This document shows, one piece after another, positions 1-7,631 of a DNA stretch of 64,000 nucleotides. Position numbers and translations under genes: made by a program. The DNA lies in the NCBI GenBank assembly GCA_024372625.1, contig CP099605.1, positions 2,232,001-2,296,000 of the forward strand. Direction: 5' to 3'. How positions within the stretch are numbered: position 1 is the stretch's first letter; each line of letters starts with the position of its first letter. A model generated the notes under the pieces. That model did not search any database. It had not been told where the DNA came from and saw nothing but the letters and a program-made list of their open reading frames with translations. Origin of the DNA: Comamonadaceae bacterium OTU4NAUVB1 (lineage in GTDB: Bacteria; Pseudomonadota; Gammaproteobacteria; Burkholderiales; Burkholderiaceae_C).

Positions 1-1192
1 GCGCGACGGCCGAGAACATCAGCCCGCGCTGCAGTCCGCCGGGGCCGTCGGCGATCCATCCGACGATGGTCGGCCCGACGATCTGGCCGGCGGCGAAGAC
101 CACCGTGAAGGCGCTGATGCCGGTCGCCCACTGCGCCGGCGCGGTGTTGTGCCGCACGAGCGCCGTGGTGGACGCCACGACCGACAGGAACACCGCGCCG
201 AACAGCAGCCCCGAGGCCATGACCATCGGCCAGGCCGCCGTCACGGCGGGCACCACCGTCGCCAGGCCCGCGAGGGTGTTGAGCAACGCCAGCGCCGCGC
301 CGCCACGGCATCGGTCCAGCAGGCCCGCCCACAGCCGCGACGAAACCACCACCGCCACGCCGAGGAGCGCGTAGAACAGCGTGATGCGGGCCGGGACGAC
401 GCCCTGCTCGCGCAGCAGTGCGATGACGAAGGTCATGTAGCCGATGTAGCCCATGCCGAACATCGTGTAGCCCGCCAGGCCGAAGCGGAAATCGCGCCAG
501 CGGAATGGCGCCGCGCGCCCGGTCGCCCCGGCCGCCCCTTCCGTGGCCGCCGCCGTCGACGCCGTCCCGAGGCCCTGCAGCGCCCGCGCCGGCCATGCCA
601 GCAGCACCGTGGCCGCGAGGCAGGCCGACGCCAGACCCCACCAGGCCCAGGCCCACGGATGCGCCCGCTGCGACGCGGCGTCCAGCAGCACCGGCACCAC
701 GAGCGCCGACAGCAGGATGCCCAGGCCGGTGCCGCCGTAGTACAGCCCGAGCAGGAAGCCGCCGCGCCACGGCTGCAGCGCGCTCAGGCGCGCCGCCAGC
801 AGGCCGCCCGCGATGAACAGGAACGCGCTGGAGACGCCCGCCAGCAGGCGCTGCGCCAGCAACGGCGCCGCCTCGGTGAAGAAGCCGCTCAGGCCCATGA
901 ACAGGCTCGACAGCAAGGCGCCCGCGACCGTCAGGCGCGAGGGGCCGTACCGCGCCATCAGGCGCGGCGCGGCCAGGGCGCCGAGCAGGTACCCCAGGGC
1001 GTTGGCGGTGTTCATCGCCCCCGCCAGGGTGTAGGACCACTGCAGGTCGGCGCGCATGGGCGGCAGCAGCAGACCGTACGCGAAGCGCGTCACGCCCAGC
1101 GACACGGCCGCGCCGAGGGACAGGGCGAGCGCCAGCGCGAGGTACGGCAGGTCGGGCGTGGGCGTGGGCGTAGGCGTGGAATCGGGTCTCAT
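1..1192 (-). CDS. MFS transporter, YbfB/YjiJ-like (3' end outside window)
   Basis: Probable inner-membrane major facilitator superfamily permease; substrate unknown. About 397 codons lie in the window, so only a short C-terminus is missing. The product is strongly hydrophobic with helices throughout. The N-terminal stretch SLGVTRFAYGLLLPPMRADL resembles the YbfB/YjiJ branch of MFS, which gives the family guess. The start is the ATG at 1192, followed by a Thr-Pro repeat (TPTPTPTP) encoded by a short GTGGGC-type repeat. It reads in the same direction as the downstream-facing ATPase gene at 1229..4792, separated by 36 bases. Sure of MFS; the subfamily is inference. Confidence 0.8.
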   Translation of the reverse strand, partial: MRPDSTPTPTPTPDLPYLALALALSLGAAVSLGVTRFAYGLLLPPMRADLQWSYTLAGAMNTANALGYLLGALAAPRLMARYGPSRLTVAGALLSSLFMGLSGFFTEAAPLLAQRLLAGVSSAFLFIAGGLLAARLSALQPWRGGFLLGLYYGGTGLGILLSALVVPVLLDAASQRAHPWAWAWWGLASACLAATVLLAWPARALQGLGTASTAAATEGAAGATGRAAPFRWRDFRFGLAGYTMFGMGYIGYMTFVIALLREQGVVPARITLFYALLGVAVVVSSRLWAGLLDRCRGGAALALLNTLAGLATVVPAVTAAWPMVMASGLLFGAVFLSVVASTTALVRHNTAPAQWATGISAFTVVFAAGQIVGPTIVGWIADGPGGLQRGLMFSAVA

Positions 1193-1228
1193 CGACGCTG
1201 CCTCGGGCTTCCGGCTTCGAGCGGCCGC

Positions 1229-4200
1229 CTACAGCGCCACCACGTTCACGTCGCCACCGAAGACGCGCTGCACCGTCGGCACCAGGTGGTCGTGGTGGCT
1301 CAGGAAGATCACCTGGGTGCGCGTGGAGAGTTCGGCCAGCGCCCGCAGGCCGGCCTCGGAACGGCCGTCGTCGTAGTTGATGAACAGGTCGTCGGCGATG
1401 AAGGGCAGGGCGTGGCTCTGGGCCAGGTGCATCTCCAGGGCCGCCAGCCGCAGGGCGAGGTAGAGCTGGTCGCGCGTGCCGTCGCTCATGCCGGCGATGG
1501 GCACCACCTGGCCGTCGGCGCGCAGGCCGTGCAGGGTCAGCGGCTCGCTGTCGAAGTCGACCGACAGCTTCTGGAACGAGCCGCGCGTGAGCCCCGCGAA
1601 GATGGCGCCGGCCCGGCCCAGGAGCGGCCCCTGCCGCGTCTCGCGGTAGCGGTCGATGGCCCACTTGAGCAGGCGCGAGGCGGTGTGCACGCGCACGTAG
1701 CGCTCGGCCGCGTCGGCCATCTCGGCCAGGGCGTTCTGGCGCTGCGACTCGGCGCGCGCCGCGTCGTCCTGGCCGGCGATCCGCCCCAGCGCGGCCTCGG
1801 CCTGGGTGATCTGGACCGTCAGCGCATCCTGGGCCTGGCGCACCTCGTCGAGCTGCGCGGCGAGCCCGGCCGTGCGCGCGGGCACCTGCGCGGCATCGAC
1901 GGCGGCGACCTCGGCCTCCAGCGCCTCGATCGACAGGCCGTCGCCACCGGCCTCGAGCGTCCCGAGGGCCGCCTCGACCGCCCGCGCGAGCCGGCGCTGG
2001 TGGTCCGAACGCGCGACCAGGCCACGCAGGCGGTCGTGGCTGGCCGCGTCGGCGGCCTCATGCCGGCCCGGTTCCCCGTCGGCGCCGTCATCGGCACCGC
2101 CGTCAGCATCGGCGGCGCCGCCGCCCTCGCCTTCGCCCGCGAGCCGCAGCAGGGGCGCGAGCATGGCGCGCGCGCGCGCCACGCCGGCGGCGGCGTCGCG
2201 GGCCTGGGCCTCGCGCGCGGCGCCCTCCTCGCGCAGGCGCTCGGCCTCCCTGTGCGCGTCGCGCGCATCGGCCAGGCGCGCCGCCAGTTCGACCGCCGCG
2301 GCGCCGCGCTCGCGCCCCGCCAGTTCCGGCGCGACGGCGGCCACCACGGCGGCGGTCTCGGCGTCGAAATCCGCCAGGTCGTGGCGCATCGCATCGACGC
2401 GCTGATGGCGCAGGTCGCGGATGCTCTCGAGGCGGCCCTCGATGGCCGCGATCGCGTCGAGCGCACCCTCGCCACCGGCGACGTCGATGCCGCCGGCGTC
2501 GTTCCCGTCGGGGTCGAGGCCGATGCCGCGCACGGCGACGCGCCAGTCGGCGTGCCAGGCGTCGAGCGCCGCGCGCGCCTGCGCCGTCGCGTCGCGCTGG
2601 CGTTCGAGCGCGGCGGCCAGCGACGCCTGCTGGCGCGCGAGTTCCTCGGCGCGCGCGCGGGTCTCGGTGGCGCGCTCGACCGCATCGCCCGCGAGCACGA
2701 TGGCCACGGCCAGGGGCGCGGCGGCGTCGCACGCGATGCCGGCGCCGTCGAGCGCGGCCCGCAGCGCGCCCGAGGCGGCATCGCGCGCGCGGCGGCCGGC
2801 GGCCAGCGCATCGGCCGCCTCGGTGCACGCGGCCTCGGCACGCAGCACGCGGTCGCGCGCGGTGCGCCAGGCCTCGACGTCGCGCAGCGCCAGGCCGTCC
2901 AGCCCCAGGGCCGACGCGACGGCGCGCCAGTCGGCCTCGCCGGCGTCGCGTCGCGCGCGGTGCGCGGCGGCGCGCGCAGCCGTGTCGTCGAGCTGCAGCT
3001 GCAGCCGCTCCAGCGCGTCGAGCCGCGCCTGCAGCTCGCCGGCTTCCTGCGCCTTGTCGTGGCGCTGATCGGCCAGCGCGTCGGCGTGCCGGAGGCGGGC
3101 CTCGAAGTCGGGCGCCGCTTCCGGCAGTGCGACGGCACCCGCGCGAAGCGCCGTCCAGGTGGCGTCGCGCCGGGTGCGCGCCTCGGCGAGTTCGGTCCGG
3201 CTCACCGGCTGGTGCGTCCTGCGGTACTGCGCAACAGCCAGCCGCTGCGCCGCGGCCTGGGCCCGCAGGTCGGCGTGGCGTTCCTCGGTGGCGTGCAGCG
3301 CCTGCGCGTCGTCGGCCTGGCGCCGCAGGCGCTCGCGGATGTCGGCCTCGGACGGCGGCACCAGCGCGCGCAGCGCGGCCGGGTCACCGCCCGCGCGGCC
3401 GAGCGCGGCGCGCGCGGTCGCGCGGTCGCGCTCGGCCGCGCGCAGCAGCGCCGCGTCGCGCGCGAGGGCGGCATCGGTGTCGCCCAGCGCACGCGCCTCG
3501 GCCAGCGCGACGCGCAGCACCGGCGGCACGCTGGCGACCGAGAGCACGCGCCCCTGCGCCTCGAGCGCGGCGCGGTCGGCTTCGCGGTCGGCCAGCGCGG
3601 CCTCGGCGGCGCGCCGGGCCTGGTCGAGCACGGCGAAGCGCTTGGCCAGCGTGGCCACGGCGGCGCGGCGCGGCAGGGTCGGCAGCCGCGCGGCGAGCGC
3701 CTCGGCGTCCGCCACCGTCCAGCCGAGCTGGCGCGCCCGCGCGGCGGCCTGCTGCCAGTGCACGTCGATCTCCAGCAGGCGGCGCTCGATGTCGCGGTCG
3801 TGGTTGCGCACCTGCTGGTGGCGCGCGGCCAGCGCCTCGATGTCGGCGGCGTGGCGAAGCAGCCGCTCGTCGGGATGGATCCGCGCGCGCCGCGCGCGCA
3901 CGTCGGCGGCCTGGGACGCGAACAGCGCGTGATCGCGTCGCGCGCCGGCCAGCGCGACTTCGGCCTGCGCCAGCCGCGCGGCGGCATCGGCCGGCAAGCC
4001 GATCACGTCGCCGAGCGCGCGCAGTTCGGCCTCGGCCTCGCGCCACTGGCGCGACGCGACGGCCACGCGCCGCACGCGCTCCAGGCGCAGGCGATCGGTC
4101 TCCAGCGCGCGATGGCGCTCGCGCAGCGCGTCGCGGCGGCCGGTCAGCTCGTCGAGCGCGCGCTGGCCCTCGACCCAGTCCTTGGTGCGCACCGTCGCCT

Positions 4201-4792
4201 GCTTGAGGGCCGCGTCGGCCTGCGCCAGGCGGTCGGCGGCGACGTAGTACGCCCGGCCGCCCGACTTGCGCGCGCCCCACAGGCCGTCGGCCTCGCGCTC
4301 CAGCTGCTCGCGCACGGCGCCCAGCCCGCCGATGCCGGCGGCCGACTGGAACAGGATCTGCCCGATGTCGTTGGCGCTGTCCAGGATGTCCTGCCCGCCC
4401 CGGACCAGGCGCGGGTGGTCGAGTCCGAACATCTGGTCGAAGAAGCCGCGCTCGGTGTTGCCCAGGAAGGCGGCCAGCGCCGCGTCGGTGACCGGCTCGC
4501 CGCCCGGGCCCAGCAGCGACCGGGTGCGTGCCTTGGTGCGCACCACGTCGAGCGACTCGCCCGCGTGGACCAGCGTGGCGCCCAGCCGCATCTCGGCCTT
4601 GGTGTGCAGGAAGTCGTAGGGCGATCGCAGCTCGATGCCGTAGAGCAGATCGAGGATGGCGCTGCGGGTGGTCGACTTGCCGGCCTCGTTGACGCCCACG
4701 ACCAGGTGGAAGTCGCGCGGCGCCGCCGGAAAGGCGAGCCGGCGGTCGGTGAACTTGCCGTAGCGCAGGAGGTCGAGGTGCTGGAGGCGCAT
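1229..4792 (-). CDS. YhaN-like AAA/SMC-type ATPase
   Basis: Large (1187 aa) Rad50/SbcC-like ATPase, probably forming a DNA end-processing complex with the nuclease encoded just upstream (4862..6121). Residues 1-45 are the N-terminal ATP-binding lobe with a Walker A loop GVNEAGKST (33-41). The centre is long, Ala/Arg/Glu-rich and coiled-coil-like. The C-terminal lobe has an ABC-type signature SDGTRDQLYLALRLA, a Walker B FIADDLF and a switch His in LSHHDH. I found no CxxC zinc hook in the middle, unlike Rad50/SbcC and as in YhaN-type proteins. The ATG at 4792 is 69 bases after the nuclease stop. The YhaN assignment rests on N-terminal wording (YGKFTDRRL) and the partner gene. Confidence 0.85.
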   Translation of the reverse strand: MRLQHLDLLRYGKFTDRRLAFPAAPRDFHLVVGVNEAGKSTTRSAILDLLYGIELRSPYDFLHTKAEMRLGATLVHAGESLDVVRTKARTRSLLGPGGEPVTDAALAAFLGNTERGFFDQMFGLDHPRLVRGGQDILDSANDIGQILFQSAAGIGGLGAVREQLEREADGLWGARKSGGRAYYVAADRLAQADAALKQATVRTKDWVEGQRALDELTGRRDALRERHRALETDRLRLERVRRVAVASRQWREAEAELRALGDVIGLPADAAARLAQAEVALAGARRDHALFASQAADVRARRARIHPDERLLRHAADIEALAARHQQVRNHDRDIERRLLEIDVHWQQAAARARQLGWTVADAEALAARLPTLPRRAAVATLAKRFAVLDQARRAAEAALADREADRAALEAQGRVLSVASVPPVLRVALAEARALGDTDAALARDAALLRAAERDRATARAALGRAGGDPAALRALVPPSEADIRERLRRQADDAQALHATEERHADLRAQAAAQRLAVAQYRRTHQPVSRTELAEARTRRDATWTALRAGAVALPEAAPDFEARLRHADALADQRHDKAQEAGELQARLDALERLQLQLDDTAARAAAHRARRDAGEADWRAVASALGLDGLALRDVEAWRTARDRVLRAEAACTEAADALAAGRRARDAASGALRAALDGAGIACDAAAPLAVAIVLAGDAVERATETRARAEELARQQASLAAALERQRDATAQARAALDAWHADWRVAVRGIGLDPDGNDAGGIDVAGGEGALDAIAAIEGRLESIRDLRHQRVDAMRHDLADFDAETAAVVAAVAPELAGRERGAAAVELAARLADARDAHREAERLREEGAAREAQARDAAAGVARARAMLAPLLRLAGEGEGGGAADADGGADDGADGEPGRHEAADAASHDRLRGLVARSDHQRRLARAVEAALGTLEAGGDGLSIEALEAEVAAVDAAQVPARTAGLAAQLDEVRQAQDALTVQITQAEAALGRIAGQDDAARAESQRQNALAEMADAAERYVRVHTASRLLKWAIDRYRETRQGPLLGRAGAIFAGLTRGSFQKLSVDFDSEPLTLHGLRADGQVVPIAGMSDGTRDQLYLALRLAALEMHLAQSHALPFIADDLFINYDDGRSEAGLRALAELSTRTQVIFLSHHDHLVPTVQRVFGGDVNVVAL

Positions 4793-4861
4793 GGGGGATG
4801 TGATCGTCGGGTCGTCTTGTCGTCGGGGTCGGCGTCGATGCCGGTCGGGCGGCCGCTCCGC

Positions 4862-6121
4862 CTACTGGGCCTGGGCGAGCCGCGCGAGCAGGCCCGGCGT
4901 CACCGAATGCACCAGGGCCGCCATGTCGCCCGCGCGGATGGCCTCGAACTCCGGCACCGCGTCAGTCAGCTCCGAGGGCGCCTTGCCCGTGAGCTGGCGC
5001 AGGTCGTCGCCCAGGCTTCGCAGGAACGCCTCGTCGAGCGTCACGTCCGCCAGCAGGGCCTGCAGGTCGGCGATGGCGTCGGAGCGCTCGCGCACCTGGT
5101 GCGCGTCGGCCAGCGGCTGGGTCTCGACGCGGACCTTCTCGATCCACAGCCGCTCGCCACCGAGCGCGGCGGCCTGCGCCAGCAGTTCCTCGCGCAGCTG
5201 GCGGTACTGGCCGAACAGCTCGCCATGCGCGGCGCTGCGGCCGGTGACGGTGACGCGCACCGACAGCGGCCGGCGGTCGGACTGGCGCGCCAGCAGCTCG
5301 CCCAGCGCACGACCGGCCAGCGCCACCACGCCGGCCAGGTCGGCCGCCGCGCCGGCGTCGACCTCCAGGCGTTCCCAGCGCAGCACGTCGACGATCAGCC
5401 GTTCGACCGAGACGATGCCGCCCTCGTCGGCCGTGACCAGCACGGCGCCGCGCGGCCCGGTCTCTCGGATGTGGCGTCCCTGCAGATTGCCCGGGAAGAC
5501 GACCCACGACGGCTCGCGCTGGAGCACCGCGTGCTCGTGGACGTGGCCGAGCGCCCAGTAGTCGTAGCCGCGCGCGTTCAGCTCGGCCAGCGAGCACGGC
5601 GCATAGCGCGCGTGCGCCGCGTCGCCTTCGAGCGCGGTGTGCAGCACGCCGATGTTGAGCCAGCCGGCCACCGCGTCCGGATAGCCCACGGCCAGGTTCT
5701 CGAACGTGGCGGCGTCCTTGAAGCCGCGCCCGTGCAGCGCGACGCGCAGCGACTCGATGCGGTGGGTGGCGGCGCGGCGCGTGTCGAAGACATGGACGTT
5801 GGGCGGAAAGCCCAGCCGGCGCGTCATCTCGCTTTCGGCGTCGTGGTTGCCGTAGAGCAGGTGGACCGGGATGCCGGCCTGGTGGAGCCGTCCCATCTCG
5901 CGCACGAAGAAGCGCCCGGTGTTGAAGTCGCGCCAGGCCCCGTCGTAGAGGTCGCCGGCGATGACGACGAAGTCGACCGCGAGTTCGATGGCCTCATTGA
6001 CCAAGCGCGAGAAGGCGTCCCGTGTGGCATTGCGCAGAAGCTCGACCGGCGCGTCCTGGTAGGCGGCAAGGCCGCGCAGCGGGCTGTCGAGATGGATGTC
6101 GGCGGCGTGGATGAATCTCAT
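4862..6121 (-). CDS. YhaO/SbcD-like DNA repair exonuclease (metallophosphoesterase)
   Basis: 419-aa calcineurin-like phosphoesterase, predicted Mn-dependent nuclease partner of the ATPase at 1229..4792. The metal-binding motifs appear in canonical order: DIH (D8, H10), GDLYD (56-60), GNHD (91-94), a His in GVLHT, and GHVHEH. The C-terminal third lacks catalytic motifs and probably binds the ATPase. It starts at the ATG at 6121 and is the first gene of a two-gene minus-strand operon. The 186 bases upstream of the start belong to the AT-rich fimbrial island and include a 12-bp palindrome at 6266..6277. Family assignment is firm; the YhaO subgroup is inferred from the neighbour. Confidence 0.88.
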   Translation of the reverse strand: MRFIHAADIHLDSPLRGLAAYQDAPVELLRNATRDAFSRLVNEAIELAVDFVVIAGDLYDGAWRDFNTGRFFVREMGRLHQAGIPVHLLYGNHDAESEMTRRLGFPPNVHVFDTRRAATHRIESLRVALHGRGFKDAATFENLAVGYPDAVAGWLNIGVLHTALEGDAAHARYAPCSLAELNARGYDYWALGHVHEHAVLQREPSWVVFPGNLQGRHIRETGPRGAVLVTADEGGIVSVERLIVDVLRWERLEVDAGAAADLAGVVALAGRALGELLARQSDRRPLSVRVTVTGRSAAHGELFGQYRQLREELLAQAAALGGERLWIEKVRVETQPLADAHQVRERSDAIADLQALLADVTLDEAFLRSLGDDLRQLTGKAPSELTDAVPEFEAIRAGDMAALVHSVTPGLLARLAQAQ

Positions 6122-6307
6122 GGTGTGGGGCTCTTTATAGCCCGTGTGCGCCTCTTTCGGCCAATCGCTTGACTTTGCACTTCATTACTGAAACTTGACA
6201 CGCCAGTCGATCTCAACACCTTCACATTTTGAACTTACGATAATCAGAATAATTGAAGTCGAACGCTGACGCGTCAGAGCACGAATTTGGTTCGTTCAGA
6301 ACTGTCC

Positions 6308-6775
6308 TCACTGCTCTTGAAATTCAATCATGTAAGTTCCGTTATACACACCCGGATTGAATTCCACTTTGCTCCCGGACAACGCGAACACAACTCGAAC
6401 ACTTGGATTCCCAGTAAAAACTGGCGATGTTCCTCTCGTCAAATCGATCGCAACCGGGAGTGGCATTTCATTCACTGCCACAAGTATCGGATGGACATTG
6501 ACTTGATTACCCTTGTTATCCATCGTCACAGGCATCTGCGTTGCCACTCGAAGGCGATAGCGGCCTGTCTCATCGCATCCGGAAATATTGCCTTGAACTG
6601 ATTGTGCTCCAGTGGTATTCATGATCCCATTGACGATGCGTGCAAAATGGAGCGTGGCGTGGTCGGTGCTCACTACGGAACCCATATTCAGCATCGGGAA
6701 CCTGCATTCTGCCAGCGCTGGCAACGAAAAAAACATGCACGGCACCAAAACCGAATGGTAAAGAGAAATTTTCAT
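6308..6775 (-). CDS. Minor pilin or tip subunit of fimbrial operon
   Basis: 155-aa exported protein with a clear signal peptide (hydrophobic core, cleavage after LPALA) and two cysteines, one right after the cleavage site and one about 45 residues later. That is the spacing of the intrasubunit disulfide in chaperone-usher pilins. The C-terminus (PGVYNGTYMIEF) looks like the alternating hydrophobic final strand of a pilin domain. The ATG overlaps the chaperone stop by 4 bases (ATGA), so it is the last gene of the operon and probably the tip or a terminator subunit. It is AT-rich like its neighbours. I do not recognise a specific family; it may be SCPU-like. Confidence 0.65.
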   Translation of the reverse strand: MKISLYHSVLVPCMFFSLPALAECRFPMLNMGSVVSTDHATLHFARIVNGIMNTTGAQSVQGNISGCDETGRYRLRVATQMPVTMDNKGNQVNVHPILVAVNEMPLPVAIDLTRGTSPVFTGNPSVRVVFALSGSKVEFNPGVYNGTYMIEFQEQ

Positions 6776-7608
6776 TTTACGAATACGCTCAATATTCTTC
6801 GATCATCACTTTCATCACTGTTCATGTTGATCTTAGCGTCAACTCCTATCGAATAAGCAATCTTTATCTCATCGCCAGGATTGGCATTTGCCGGGACAGC
6901 CACTCGCTGGCCAGGCAATACATACCCATTGAATTGATTCGATCTACCCGGAGAAACATTGATGCCTATTGCATGGATATGCTGGAGCACTTTCCCTGGG
7001 TTGTAGAGTACCAGCATGGTCTTCGATTCGTCGATGGCTCCGCCTCGCTTCGGAGAAAAGGCATTGCCGGCCCTAATGCTCTCGACCACAAGGTCTTCAG
7101 CTTTCAACGAACTCGGCCCACGGACCACGAGCGGCAAGGACACCGTGGGCTTCACTGTCACGTTCAAGCCACTGCTCTCCTGCTCACGGATGACATCCTG
7201 ATTTTCAGCACGATCGAATTCCTTCAAAATGATCCGATAAAATGACTCGTTGTCGGCCGCCAGCGGAACGGTCGACTTTATCATTATCGATTTTCGAGTG
7301 GATGGGGACATCCGAAGCAACTGCGGATACACGGTGAAATCGTCGGTTGCCTCCAAAACATACATATTGTCTTTGCGCTGCGTCCATTTGTAGACTCTTG
7401 CTGCCACGAAAGTCGGTTTGTCGGTCGACAGCCCAATCAAAGGAAACTCAACACCTTTCGCGAAGGCTGCCGGCGTCTCCGCAACCATGAATTTGGTGAA
7501 GGTGATCGTCGCATGCGATGCAGAACTGAAGAACACCATAAAGGCCAACCAGATCATTCTAATCATGCTGAAACAATAACCGACAACTCCAACTCCAATA
7601 TTACTCAT
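6772..7608 (-). CDS. Periplasmic fimbrial chaperone (PapD-like)
   Basis: 278-aa predicted periplasmic chaperone that would cap pilin subunits by donor-strand complementation. It has an N-terminal signal peptide ending in SSASHA. The first Ig-like domain contains SFYRIILKEF, the typical chaperone strand consensus (YRvilrEi), and a second Ig-like domain follows. It is longer than the usual 230-250 aa. The ATG at 7608 has an AAGGA ribosome site about 7 bases upstream, favouring this start over internal Met codons nearer the signal core. It lies 23 bases after the usher and overlaps the minor pilin. Low GC relative to the genome indicates transfer. Confidence 0.8.
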   Translation of the reverse strand: MSNIGVGVVGYCFSMIRMIWLAFMVFFSSASHATITFTKFMVAETPAAFAKGVEFPLIGLSTDKPTFVAARVYKWTQRKDNMYVLEATDDFTVYPQLLRMSPSTRKSIMIKSTVPLAADNESFYRIILKEFDRAENQDVIREQESSGLNVTVKPTVSLPLVVRGPSSLKAEDLVVESIRAGNAFSPKRGGAIDESKTMLVLYNPGKVLQHIHAIGINVSPGRSNQFNGYVLPGQRVAVPANANPGDEIKIAYSIGVDAKINMNSDESDDRRILSVFVK

Positions 7609-7631
7609 CTTATTTTCCTTTGCTCAATAGG

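Noticed and set aside
149..6172. Uninterrupted 2007-codon plus-strand frame
   Set aside because: Exact antisense shadow of the MFS, ATPase and nuclease genes; Arg/Gly/Gln-rich with no motifs. High GC removes stops.
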